Origin: Combretum micranthum
Lineage: Eukaryota; Streptophyta; Magnoliopsida; Myrtales; Combretaceae
DNA: 64,000 nt
Direction: 5' to 3'
Assembly: GCA_024138025.1 (NCBI GenBank)
Contig: JAMXBD010000024.1
Span: 2,666,001 to 2,730,000 of the forward strand
The notes under the pieces are model-generated. The model was given only the letters and a program-made list of their open reading frames with translations. It was not told the origin of the DNA and did no database searches. The translations under genes and the position numbers were made by a program. Below, piece after piece: positions 1 to 11,745 of this stretch (its first letter is position 1; each line of letters opens with the position of its first letter).

Positions 1-800
1 AGAAAAATAGAAAACAATAATGCTTTTAGGAATTAGGAAACCAATATCCTTTAGGTAAATGAATTTAGATAGTAATAAGAAGAAGAAGAAGAAAAGAAAA
101 AAGAACATAATAACAAAGTAAAAATAAATAAAATTAAAATTATTAGTTTATATATATTGGTATAGTAATATATAATACATGAATTAGCTTGTTTTTAGGT
201 TTAATATAATATTGATAATGCATTATTCTAAACTCCAACAAGCCAATGCTTTGGCTCCCATCTTTGTTTTGCTATTATTAATTATTAATCTCTTAATTTT
301 TTAGTTCATTTATTAACTTTTATAATTTGTAAATGTACATATAAAAGAGAAATATAGTGAAATATATCTATAACTATATATTATATTATACAATATCATA
401 TGATACACAATATCATGTGGACCATATGATATACATATTATTACTAGAAAAAAAAAATTGATGTATCAAGATATAATATGTACCATATGTATATGTGTAT
501 GCATTATGTATATTATATGTCTCTATATTTAGTGTGCTATGTTTTCATGATTTATTATCTCATCATATCATACATGAAATTGCCATGTTTTAGATCTATG
601 TGTTAATATGTGATTTTTAGGTTTATTAAATTCATTAAAATGAGTAGATAAAATTTTAGGATAAAGTAATGTGTATAAAATTAACAGACTTATTTTTAGG
701 TTATAATATTGATATAATATTGTTAGTTGTTATGTCATGCTTGGAATAAAAAACTACTAACCGCCATGATTTACGAATATGATCTATTGCATTCATTATA
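1..800. other. AT-rich stretch, no gene seen
   Basis: Very AT-rich DNA with A-runs and TA-rich words. No open frame of interest, no RNA gene and no repeat boundary recognised. It ends at the 9-bp target duplication of the neighbouring Mutator-like element. Confidence 0.55.
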
Positions 801-2186
801 GGGTTAATATCAAATTCACTACCTAAAATTTGTGAAAAGGTACAGTTAATTACCTGAATTTTGAATTGATGAATTTACTAGCTAATTAAACTGCCATCAA
901 TTTTATTACCTCTGTTTGCCATGTTGGATAGGTCAACCAATTGCACATCAACACATGTCCAATGGAGCTTAAAAAATTATGCGTATCTAAAAATCTAAAT
1001 AAATCTAGAAAATTACCTATAATTCGAGCTTTAAAAAATAAATTTCATATATTTTAATGGGTAATTGTCATAGAAATCTCTATATCTCTCCCCCCTTAGA
1101 TTTTATGTCTATGGAAGTTTTCCAGGTTTAACGGGATGTTAATTTGTTAAAGATTTCTTTACATTAAATGGAAACATAATGAACATCGAGATTATCATAA
1201 AAAAAAATTAGATGAACAAAAGAAATCTACATATAAAACATAATAAGAAATAAATCAACATATAGAATTACCTTAAGAAGCAGCAACTTTAGTTGTCTTG
1301 TGTTGATATTAAAACCTTGAGAACAAGTGGAAAAAACTTCATCTTTTGTAAATTACTAGATATTAAGAAAATAACATAATCAATGACTTATAAAAGTAGT
1401 AACTTCTTATAAAAATTCATTCTTTGCTACCAAACACACAAAGTTAAATACCCAATTGTGTTGAAAACTCAAGATCACTAGAAAAATTTGCTCCTCTTTC
1501 AGTTAAAAATTTTAAAAATGAAAAAAAAAATTGGAGAAAAAACTTACACACAGTAGTGGAGAGAGGACCAAATATCCCAATATAAAGAACAAGGAGAGCA
1601 ATAATAGTAAGAAAATGCATGAACAGTACCATATTCTCTATCAACATCTCTTTTATTTTTATTTCTCCCTTTAATTAACCCTACCCAAATAAGGCCAAAA
1701 TTGAACGAAAGAAAGAAACTAAGAAAGATTCAATTTTTTCAAACGAGGAAGTAAAATGGAGAAAAACACATATAAGAATCAACTCACAATGAAGAAAGAT
1801 TGCATCTTTTTATTTTATTTTTCTCAAACAAGAATAGAATGGAGAAGACAAGACACGTCCCATGAAAAGGTTAAAAAAAAAAGCATATAACCCAAGATAT
1901 TTTAGGTTTAATTATGAGTGGTTGTTGGGATTCATTTGGGTTTTTAGATGTAGGAATTCATATACATGTGCGACAAGCTATTGACAGATCCGTCCAACAA
2001 GGTAGACGGAGTTGACAAAATTAGCACATATATCATTTCGTGAAGGTAGATGAAGTTAACAAAATTAGCATAGATATCATTAGTGAGCACGAAATATATA
2101 TTTCAGTAGTAAATTGATCAATTCAAAGTTCAAGTAGTTAATTACACATTTTTGCAAAGTTCAGGTTATGAATTTGATGTTAACCC
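801..2186. mobile_element. Non-autonomous Mutator-like element with ~80-bp terminal inverted repeats
   Basis: The left end (GGGTTAATATCAAATTCA...) and the reverse complement of the right end (GGGTTAACATCAAATTCA...) match over about 80 bp at roughly 80% by eye. Flanks carry a 9-bp target duplication, TTCATTATA (792-800) and CTCACTATA (2187-2195), identical at 7 of 9 with two transitions. Long inverted repeats with a 9-bp duplication are the Mutator hallmark. At about 1.39 kb there is no room for a transposase and none is seen. The minus strand has a 67-codon hydrophobic frame (1444-1647) that crosses a good splice donor (GTGTAAGT), so it may be captured host sequence, but I do not recognise it. 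A MITE of another superfamily is less likely given the duplication length. Confidence 0.75.
1999..2086. repeat. Two-copy 44-bp direct repeat inside the Mutator-like element
   Basis: Units 1999-2042 and 2043-2086 each begin AAGGTAGAYGRAGTT and differ at a handful of positions. It lies just inside the right inverted repeat, where subterminal repeats are common in Mutator-like elements. Confidence 0.7.
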
Positions 2187-2195
2187 CTCACTATA

Positions 2196-3555
2196 CTTGA
2201 TAAAATATGTAATTAAGAAAATAGATATAATATGATATTATAAGATAAGATGAGCATAATAGGAAACTACTATTAGATTCCTTAGAATATTGAGAGATAT
2301 AAATGGATTAAGAATTATATAAATTGAATAATTATAACTTAAATGAGTTGTTTTACTTAATAGAAATATATTAGATTGATTTAAGATATATTATTGAAAA
2401 TACCACTTTAAGGACCTAAATACTATAAAATGGGTTAAATAGACTAAGTTGGATATGAAATGAACTTTAATCCATAAAATGATTTAAAACTAGATATATA
2501 CTCCAGAATTTGATATTAATTTGTGAGTTTATATTTAAAAAAGAAAATTTTGTGATATCTCAATTAAATAGAAAACATATACATATAACTTTAAATTGAC
2601 TAATAAATGATCCACTTAGAATAAATTATTGGATTGATAACCTAAATCTTATTAAGATAATTTTCTTATACAAACACTTACTCTCGAAACTGCTTATCAT
2701 CTATTGTGAGGCATGATTTTTACTCAATTTCAGGTATATAGTGACTTGTGTGTTACTTGCTAAGATAAGTATCCTATATGGATTAATATTTAAATACAGC
2801 TTTAATAATTGCTTGTTACTTGTACGTGGCCCTTTTTAAGACCTGGTCCGAGGGATAAACCTTACTAGGCAATGCCAATATAGTAGTTAGGCACTTAGGC
2901 CATCATGGGTGGCTAGAAGGATAGCTAATGGGGGAAACGATAACGAGATAACGTTTACTTGGATCAGTGAGAAGTAGTATAGTATGGTTCACATTTATGG
3001 ACCTCTTGAGCTGAAATATATTATAGACTATGATGAGTAGAGATGCGTAATGGTTTATGACCCCTAGATGAGACTATTACTTGTAGAGATAGGAGATATA
3101 TGTATTCGGACTGCCTATATGAACTCCCTAAACAGTTGCTGCTACTCATGACCTCGAGGTTCCAGCGTATTTTCAGAGTGTGAGTACTCCATGTTGTTTG
3201 CTACACTTTAATTTAAATATATAAACAGTTGATTCTTGCATTTCATTTAGAACAAGTGTGTATGCCCATTCCATGTGTGCTAGTGTTGTTGTCATACGAG
3301 ACTTTGGCTCATTTCATTCTTTTTCAGGTGATGATGATTATGATGATGACACCTATGACCACATGGGGTATAGCATGGACTTCAAGGAGTTTCTCCACAA
3401 GTGGACTGTCTAGGATTTGCTGGATTATTATCATTATTTATATATAGAATTTTGCTATCAAACTTATGTTTTAATGAAGGCCTATCTATGAGCCCATGGT
3501 TGATACTTTAAACTCTTCATTTTGGAATAACAATGGTATAGAACTTATATATAAA
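2196..3555 (+). other. Old LTR-like host sequence of the first solo LTR
   Basis: No intact gene. The right part has intron/exon-like marks resembling the LTRs further right: a pyrimidine-rich acceptor (TTTTTCAG, ending 3327) leading into an acidic frame, and a short 3' tail. The solo LTR at 3561 interrupts it, and the sequence resumes at 6832. I infer an older, diverged relative of the long LTR families but cannot place its ends. Confidence 0.4.
3328..3413 (+). other. Exon-like acidic block in the old LTR-like sequence
   Basis: After an acceptor-like TTTTTCAG the block starts GTGATGATGATTATG. Read in the phase used by the family-1 mini-exons (codons from the third base) it gives an Asp/Tyr-rich stretch starting DDDYDDDTYD, then HMGYSMDFKEF and on to a TAG at 3411-3413. 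Same phase and acidic character as the mini-exons, but longer and without the EDY[FY] ending. No upstream coding exon is visible. Confidence 0.35.
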
Positions 3556-4259
3556 TTGGTTGTAAACCTCCGAAGTTTTTCGATCAAATTAAATGCTTAA
3601 ACCCTAATCAAAAGTCAACCGAATTTTTTTAGTCAACAAAACCCTAGTTTACCGTAACCGCTTAACTCCGACATTACCGTTTTCCCTAGCTCTAGAAAAC
3701 GAAGTTTGAGTAATTAGTTATTATGGTTCGTAATAGCTATGGTTTACGTAAAAATATCGGTTTTGCGAAATTCGAGTGTCCTTAGAACCCCATCGGACAC
3801 ATTTCTCGAAAAACGTGTCCCAGAACTCGAAATAGGAAAAAAATTCCGAATATACCGTTAGACTCGTAAAAATATAAGATTTCCCAAAATATCAATTTCG
3901 TAATTTTTCGGTAGCTAAAAATATCATAGATCGGATTTATACGCGTATTTTCTTACTACCGGCATTTAATTGTCATGCCTACTTTTACATTACACTATTT
4001 ACTACTATTCTACACTATTCACTTATCTCTACTTTTCCTTACAAGTTATTCTTACTATCTATACACCTATTTTCTTACACATTTTCATTTCCAATATAAC
4101 TTCACATCTCTCATTTCTTACTTTTAATTAACAAAATAAAAAAAAAAAAAATTTCTCTCCCCCTTTGACCCATGTGTAGCACCGCCCACCCCTATCCCTC
4201 ACTCAATTTGTTTTATTTTTCACTTTATTTAATTAATACAATTTATCCCCCCATTTTCC

Positions 4260-4267
4260 TATAAATA
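4260..4267 (+). promoter_or_regulatory. TATA box of S1
   Basis: TATAAATA about 700 bp inside the LTR, followed by a C/T-rich leader without an ATG and a donor AG|GTAAAA at 4388/4389. Confidence 0.65.
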
Positions 4268-5556
4268 CCCCCTCATACCTTCACTTCTTTTACACCACTT
4301 CTTTACTAAAGTTACTATACTCAAATTTCTCTCCAAATCTCTCCAAGAAAGTTCTTCCAAGAAGCTCTCTTTAGTTCATCTCTTTTAGGTAAAAATTCTT
4401 TAAGAAATTTATGTTCATCTACTTAGTATGAACTTAATGTGTGTTTTCCAAAACCATGAAGGTTAAGAAAGCAACAATAGGTTCATACTTTGTTTTTGTT
4501 CATAACATCAATTCCTTTATGTTCCTTTATGTTTATTTATGTTCCTTTATGTTCATAACTATCTAAATATCTATATAGCTATATATATATATATATATTA
4601 TTTAGAACATATAAGCTCATTGTCTTGCAATTTATTTACCTTCCATGCCATTTATTTACTTCATTGCAATTTATTTAATTTCAAGTTGTTCTTAAGACTA
4701 GTCTTTCTAGTCTTAGACTTGTCCTCATCAAGTCAAAACTTTTTCTTTTCTTTTCGGGACTAGTCTTTTCTTAGTCCCGGGGTACCTTGATGAAGCTAAG
4801 GTCCCAATACTTGATTTATTACTTTATATGCTTATTCTTTTAAGTTATTATGATCTTTTTATATTTTCATAACTTATGATTCATATTCATGCATGAACAT
4901 AATGTTTGTCTCAACAAAAATAAATGAGGAAGTGTTTTCTTAAACTAAAGATTCTTTCTAAAGAAATAAATATAGAAAATAGATTTCTTAAAAACTCATA
5001 AACATGCTTATGGTTTTTCTTAAAACAAAAGGTTTTATAAAAACTTATTTTTCAAGTATTAGAAATTCTTTTAGAGTCATTACAAGAAACAAAATATCAT
5101 TTTATGAAATTGTTATTACTTTGGAAAGTTGTTAGAATCCAAGTTTAGAAAATAAAACCACTCTTTAAGAATTTAAAGTAATTACTAGAGATTAAATTTA
5201 GAATATTCATCTCAAACAACTCAAGATCTTTTCAAAAGTAAAATGAATATTCCAACAAATCTCAAGTTCAAAATCTTTTAAACTTTACTTTTTCATAAGT
5301 TGAGACAATTTCATTTACTTCATCCATTTGTTATGAGTCAAGACATATATGTATATATCTTCCAAAAAGTTTATAAAAATACTTGGAACATTCATCTCTT
5401 CAAGTGAGCTTTATTTAAAAAGAGGAACTCAAGTTTTTACAAATTCGTGGAGAATCTAGTCGCTGCTTTTTCGGGACCCAAATGACTTAGTTTTATGAAA
5501 ATAAGTTTACAAATGTGTAGATCTTTTCGAGTAGGTAGAAAACGATATATTATACG

Positions 5557-5609
5557 CGAAATTCCAAGTTAAAATGAGCAAGTTATGGCCATTTTAAATT
5601 AGAATTTCC
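5557..5609 (+). other. Conserved imperfect palindrome in S1
   Basis: Two 24-nt arms around a central AGTTA; 19 of 24 positions pair. Core arms TTAAAATGAGCA and TGGCCATTTTAA. Confidence 0.75.
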
Positions 5610-5705
5610 TCTTATACGATTTTTACCGTGATTTTAAGAAAAGTTTAGAATCTTCAAGAATATAAGTTTTATTAAAGACTCATTTTGGGTATTTCATCTT
5701 GTTAG

Positions 5706-5767
5706 GTGACGAAGGACTCGAGGTCGTTTATCCAGAGGACTATTTCAATTAGCTTTACCGTTATGGA
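5706..5767 (+). other. Candidate acidic mini-exon of S1
   Basis: Acceptor TTGTTAG before it, donor GTGAGT after it. Reading from the third base gives DEGLEVVYPEDYFN and a TAG stop; ATGGA ends the block. Confidence 0.5.
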
Positions 5768-6392
5768 GTGAGTTAATTCTTTTCCTAAGTTACATTTCCT
5801 TGTTTGTACTTGTAATTAGTGGCATTAGAAATTTAGGAAAAGATAAATGAACAATTGTTATGAAATATTTGTTGAATGAAAATTAAGTATATCAAAGGAC
5901 GTTATGTTAAATAAAAGTGTGATTCTTGTATTGATATGATGAAATTATGGTTGATCACCTTAACATGAATTCAACTTATATGGTTAAATGTATAATTGAA
6001 AGTTATTCATGCATATCATACTTGTGAGTCACATTTATTTCACTACTACTCTTCGTGTGGGGAAACGAGGAAGTAGTAATGGTGGCTGGTAGGAGCCGGT
6101 AAGTCTACATGGGCCAGTAGGAGCTAGGAAGTCTACAGGGCGAGCAGGAGCCGGCAAATCTGCAAATATTGATGGTCGTATGGGCCTGTAACCTCCCAAC
6201 TCTTGCCATGGAGGGCGTTAAATCCATGCTGCACTTGATTTCCGGTTAATCTTGTATGTTTGTTTGCACATGTGATTGGTGCATTACATATGCTTGAATT
6301 AAATAACTTGGTTGTTATATGGAAATGTTATATAGTTAGGAATTATCTCACTAAGCTAGATTTTCTTATACCCTTATAATTTTCTATTACAG

Positions 6393-6434
6393 TATGATTA
6401 TCTATGGTTGACCCCAAGGAGCCCCGTGTGCCAG
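6393..6434 (+). other. Candidate 42-nt exon of S1 (YDYLWL block)
   Basis: Acceptor TTCTATTACAG before, CAG|GTAC after. Fourteen codons: YDYLWLTPRSPVCQ, no stop. Confidence 0.45.
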
Positions 6435-7229
6435 GTACGAGTTTAAGCTACTAGGAGTTTTTGGAAAAAGTTTATGTATTTTTAGTTTTGAACATAGACT
6501 TCTAGGAAAAATCTCTATAGTAGGCTTATGTAGTAGTTATGTTTATTTTGTAATTAGTATAGTTGAACAAAGATTTTAAGGCGGGGGAATGCCCCTAAGA
6601 TGATGTACGAACTTGTTATTAAATGAAGATCTTATGTTTATCTATTTAAGTTCATGCTTGCTTTTGCTATCTATTTAAACGTAATACCCCTATGAGTCTC
6701 TAACTATCTTGGAAGCATGCCTTGCATGTGATATAAAAGCTCCTGCGTGACTAAAGTTGTCATTCATTAGCTTTAATATTATATGCGGTGGACTGCCACG
6801 TTTAGGGTATCCTCTGGGGCGTGACATTGGTCTACTCTTAAGAGTAACCTATTTGGAAAAATATTTTGAGAAATTTATTTCCACTGCAAAATTTTCAGTT
6901 GTTTTTGCAAACTAATTCAAAAATTTCAACATCTAAAAGTTGTTTAGCAACGATCACAATAAATTGTAGACTAAGTTAGCCTTTGCATATAACACCTCAG
7001 CATTATGCGTGACTGACCGGATGCACCTTGAACCAATTCAAGACGTAACACATAAAGCATCTACGGAATGCCTTTTTCAACGCTCATGGTGTATGTGTGG
7101 AGTGTTTTGGTGAGCACTCATGTGTGTACAATGTGGATGAGGATTAAGGGAGAAAGGTGGGAAGTAATTAGTAGGTGCAATACTTCAGTCCCACACACTA
7201 GTGTTGTTGTTGTTGTCTCAAGCTAAAAG

Positions 7230-7330
7230 TTGCAAAAAGCAGCAGCAGTAGTGGACAACAATAGCAGCAAGCAATAGCAACCAGTAGTAACAGCAATATT
7301 GGTGATATACAACAACAGCAACATCAATGA
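7230..7330. repeat. Imperfect CAG/CAA trinucleotide tract
   Basis: Irregular runs of CAG, CAA, AGC and TAG triplets; no open frame spans it. Confidence 0.7.
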
Positions 7331-7540
7331 TCGGTAGTAGTAATATCAATAGCAATCAATAACATTAGCAGATAACACCAACGATCAGCCTTGCTCGAGA
7401 CATCAGTGATGGGTACTATTTGTGCAGTTGTTTGTTGTTGTGAAATATGGGGAAAAAAAAGAGAAAGAAAAAGAAGAAAGCAAAAAAAAAAAAAAAAATG
7501 AAAGAAAAGAGAAGAAAGAAAGAAGTTGACTTATTATATA

Positions 7541-7562
7541 TGTGTGTGTGTGTGTGTGTGTG
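7541..7562. repeat. (TG)11 microsatellite
   Basis: Eleven uninterrupted TG units, preceded by purine-rich A/GA runs from about 7448. Confidence 0.95.
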
Positions 7563-9072
7563 AAGAAAAGTCAAACAGAATAAGACATCTTCTTATCCAT
7601 AAAAGAGAAGGGAAATTTTATCTGAAAGCCGGTTGAGCTTAGTTATTTGAAAAATAATTACTTTGTTAATTTATTAATTAATTATTCTGTCTTATAGTAA
7701 TTAAAGTAAAAATAATTTATAGTTGCATACATTAAATTCCAAATTTTACATGCGAAAAAATTTTATTCTACTTGATCAAATTATCAAAAATGATTTAGGT
7801 CATTTATTTTAAAAATTAAATTTTAAATATCCTAATTTAAGTGCAGCATAGGAATTTACAATTACAATCACATCAATTCATCGAGTCGATATTTGGAAAT
7901 TTCAAGGGTTTACAAGGGGGTTGGTAGAGAGTAAAAACCCTAGAAATTATCTTCTTTAATATGTAGTTTTGTTCCCATTATCTTTTGAGTAAATGTTGTT
8001 GTTATTTTGAATTCAAATAATATCTTGATGTTCTTAAATATTTCAACAAGAAAATCTCCTTAAAAATTTAAAAATTAAAGCTGGATAAGATGGATAAACT
8101 TAAGATGATATTGTGGATGATTATCTCTAGATTTGTTAAAACCAGAATCTCTAAATATTTATGTGTTTGTTCTCTTGGATAGACTCATCTTTACCACCCT
8201 ATTAATCTTGGAATCTTTAGCAAATAATCCTAAAAATATCTTCTCAAATCTAGCGAAATAAATTAAACAAAGTTTTCTTTGAAATAACTCTTTATAAACT
8301 AATTTGGTCAAACTTTAAAAATTAATTGAATAGCTATAATCCCCATGATATAGATCCTATATAAACCCTTAGATTTTATAGTAATTTTATAAGTAGAACC
8401 TTGTAGCCAGCATTAGAACCAAAACCCTAAAATCAAACCAAGTCAACTTTAAACCTTAGATACCCTAGATCAAATTAGACAGTTTCCAAAACCCTAAACT
8501 ATTAGATGAGTTAGAAAAATGTTATGAACCCAAAATATAAGCTAAATATAAGGTAAATACCCTAAAACAAAGAGTTTTTCTGAGACTTTAATCGTTTCAA
8601 GGTTTTTCAATATCAATTTTTCTATTCGATGACCGACACACAAATCAAAGAAAAATATTTCAACAAACAATTTACATTAGTATAATATTAAGATATTCAT
8701 ATAATATTAAATAAAATTTTATCGAATCATAAAAACATCAATTATAGCCTTGATACGTATATTTTTATCTCTATTGGTAATTAAATTATTTTTCTGCTAT
8801 TCATTTCCTATTTATTACTAAATACTACTATTCACATCAATAATCTTTTTTTTACACTCTTATACCATACTCTTACAACATCTGACACCTACACTTACAT
8901 ATATATAATCACCATATCTTATTATACTTTTCTTATTACTTTTTTTTTTCTTTAATTAATTTTTCTCTCTCCCCTCCTTATATGGCCGGTGCCCCTTTAT
9001 CTCTCTTTCCCTCTATTTTAATTTTCCCTTTCAATTATTTTTTTTAATCTTTAATTCCCTCATCTTTTCATC

Positions 9073-9080
9073 TATAAATA
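9073..9080 (+). promoter_or_regulatory. TATA box of S2
   Basis: TATAAATA, CT-rich leader, donor AG|GTAAAC at 9230/9231. Confidence 0.6.
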
Positions 9081-10478
9081 CCCCATTCCCTCTTCATTTT
9101 TCCCACACTTTACATAACACTACTTTCTCTCTAAACTCTCTCAAATTTTCTCTCCTCTCTTCCTCTCCGATCACACACCCTCTCCCCCTTCCTCACGCCT
9201 CTTCGAATTTTTCTTTCATCTTTCATTTAGGTAAACACTAAACCCTCTCCATATCTATATATTGTTATGTGTCTTCAAATATTTTCCATAAAAATCTCCA
9301 TGATGCTAGGGAAACGAAATGCAAGACAACAAGTTGAGTTCATGTCACATAATGTTATGTTTATGTTCCAGTTTATGATATGTTCATTTTTGTTTACTAA
9401 CTTGACTTTCTATATGTAAATATTTATAATCTTTAAAGCATATTTCTCACTAATCTAACTTGTTTATTTATGCTCTTTACATATTTATTTACATGCTACA
9501 AGACTTGTCTATTTCAAGTCACAATAAGACTAGTCAACTTTTAGTCTTGGAATAGTTTAAAAATAAAGTCTGAATGAGACTAGATCAATCCAAATCTTGG
9601 GAAGCCTCAACGAAAAATCTAAGAATCCTATTATATTTCATTAATCTGGCTTGATTTTACTTATTTTGCTTGGTGACTGGATTATTTCAAGTCCCGAGAA
9701 ACCTTGATCATAAGCTAAGACTCTCATGTTTTTATTTCATGCTTATCTTTATATTTTTCACCTTGTCAACTTTTCATTTTGAGTTCATTTTTCAATGAAA
9801 AATGTTCATAAGTCTAGTTTTATGTTCATGTACATAGATGCTCATAGTGATGTTGTTATAATGTTAAATTAAATTCTGAAACTTTAATTATTGATAATTT
9901 TTTGTTATGTAAATATTTTCTCAAATTTAATTTCAATGACTTAGAAATCCTCTGTGCAAAAGAAAAATTTAGAATAAAATCAATCCCCTAAATTCTTCAA
10001 AAATGTCAAGACATAGGGGTAATATTGGAAATTTCTACAAGTTGAATTTCTTTTCTTAAAAACACATAAGAACCAATGTTATGACAAATAAGTTTTCAAT
10101 GAAAATTTAAACGATGTTTACAAAGGATAAGATAAAGTGTGACACTTTATCCTAGATTCAAATTATCTATTTATAAGTACTAGGAAATAAGAGTTCACTA
10201 TAAGTTTCTAAGTTTGGTTTTTGCAAACTTAAGTTTTCCAATTATCAAAAAAACTAGTAAAAAGTATTCTTTTGAATAACATCACTAGGATCATGCATGT
10301 ATTATAAACTTTTATGATTGGTTTAAAAATGGTAAAAATTAGTACAAATCAAATCTGGCATAGTCTAGGCGTGATTAGTATAGTAGGATTTTGAGATCTA
10401 AACAACCTTAGGTGTTTGAAAAAAAACCTTAGAAATGGATAAAGCATTTGAAATAAGTAGAATCTGACTACTCATATG

Positions 10479-10527
10479 CGAAAATTAAAGTTAAAAGAGC
10501 AAAGTTATGATCATTTTAAGTTAGAAA
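10479..10527 (+). other. Degenerate palindrome in S2
   Basis: Recognisable by GTTAAAAGAGCAAAGTTATG and CATTTTAAGTTAGAA but with several lost pairs and a small indel. Confidence 0.5.
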
Positions 10528-10625
10528 CTCAGTAACCGGGAATTTTAACGAGAACTAGTTTGCTAGTGTAAAAATTTAGATAAGTTTAGTATGAAATACT
10601 CATTTCGGGTATTTCTTTCATTTAG

Positions 10626-10691
10626 GTGACAAGGATATTGATGTTTTCTTTCTTGAGAATTATTTTGACTAGGAGCTATCGATATGGCGAA
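10626..10691 (+). other. Candidate acidic mini-exon of S2
   Basis: Acceptor TTTCATTTAG, donor GTGAGT. Frame from the third base: DKDIDVFFLENYFD and TAG. ATGGCGAA precedes the donor. Confidence 0.45.
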
Positions 10692-11006
10692 GTGAGTTTT
10701 TTCCAACACTTTATGTATTCTTATTTACGCTTGTGAAATAGAGCATGGAATAGATAAAGATAAAAATAGAATTGCATGTGTTATCATGGGATGATGCTTG
10801 TGTTTCAATGTGAGTGGTAAATGAATGTTTAAGTATATTAAAACTTGAGTTGTTGACTAATACCTTAGTTACTTATTTATGCTTGTATGTGTGCAATTTA
10901 TCTTAATAATCACATTAAATGGATAATTAATGTGTTTGAAAACGAAAAAAATAAAATAGTAATGCATGGCATGTTGTTGCATCACATATCTTTTCACTAC
11001 TACTCC

Positions 11007-11745
11007 TAGGAATGCAACTGGGATAGGTTCGGGACGGGTATACTAAACCCCTAACCTGAACCCGATACCTAATAGGATTCCCAAAACCCGTCTCAAACCT
11101 TATAGGGTTTTTGTCCATGAACCCAAAACCCGCTAGACAAACCTTATAGGGTACCCGAACCCGAACCCGAAACCCAATATAAAATTAAAATCATTACACA
11201 ATAGAATATTTAAAAACGTCATTATAAATGTTTTTTTTTATCTTTTTCTATTTCTGATCCGTTCCCACTTTATAGGCCAAGAAAAAACCTCTTATCATTA
11301 CTCATACAATCCTCTTTATAAAATCTCAACCATTTTCATGGGAAGAAAATCATTGAATGAAATAGTATGGCAACGGGAGTGAGAGGCTCGAATTTGAGGA
11401 GAGTGAGCCAAGATGAAGACTAAAAGTGGAGACCATAGAGTATTAATCTACTGTCCTAGGGTTTTTTACTCGTTCTAAATGATTTAATAAAAAAGAAAAA
11501 AAGTAGATTTACAATTAATTGAGCATAACTAGTTAATTTCAGAGACTGAGGCTAAACATAATATATATATTTATATATTTAAATGGGTTCGGGTTTCCCA
11601 ACAGGTTTTATGCTTGTCCCAAAATCCATCCCAAAACTTTATAGGGTTTTATTATTGATCCCAAAAACCATCCCAAACCCTATAGGATATTTATCGAGTT
11701 GGGCAGGTCGGGTACCCTATAAAAACCCGCCCGCTTACATCCCTA
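11007..11745. mobile_element. Non-autonomous hAT-like element
   Basis: Left end TAGGAATGCAA and reverse-complemented right end TAGGGATGTAA match at 9 of 11. The flanks ACTACTCC (10999-11006) and ACTACTAC (11746-11753) form an 8-bp target duplication with one mismatch. Removing the element rejoins LTR sequence that matches the equivalent place in S1 (ACTACT...GTGGGGAAACG). Subterminal regions are rich in GGGT/ACCC-type words (ACCCGAACCCG on the left, GGGTTCGGG and GGGCAGGTCGGG on the right), as in many plant hAT derivatives. No transposase is encoded in 739 bp; the open frames that cross it come from these repeats. Confidence 0.75.

Larger units (their letters stand above)
3561..6826 (+). mobile_element. 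Solo LTR S1, long LTR family 1
   Basis: Starts TGTAAACCTC and ends GGGGCGTGACA, flanked by a perfect 5-bp duplication TTGGT (3556-3560, 6827-6831). TG...CA ends with 5-bp duplications identify an LTR inserted by a retroelement integrase; with no internal region left it is a solo LTR of 3,266 bp, presumably from LTR-LTR recombination. Internal landmarks in order: TATAAATA (4260), leader and splice donor (4388/4389), palindrome (5557-5609), acidic mini-exon (5706-5767), 42-nt block (6393-6434), GGGGAATGCCCC (6584-6595). The last 33 bp begin TGCCACG and end CGTGACA, a near-perfect inverted repeat. Serves as the reference copy for the family. Confidence 0.9.
6832..8359. other. Gene-free stretch with low-complexity runs
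   Basis: Continues the host of S1 and then becomes low-complexity (CAA/CAG-rich, A-runs, TG repeat). No coding region or element boundary recognised up to the start of S2. Confidence 0.5.

Noticed and set aside
3561..6826. Family-1 copies as DNA transposons, because the ends TGTAARCCCC and GGGGCGTGACA are roughly inverted
   Set aside because: The TG...CA ends with constant 5-bp duplications fit LTR integration better, and no TIR longer than a few bases exists.
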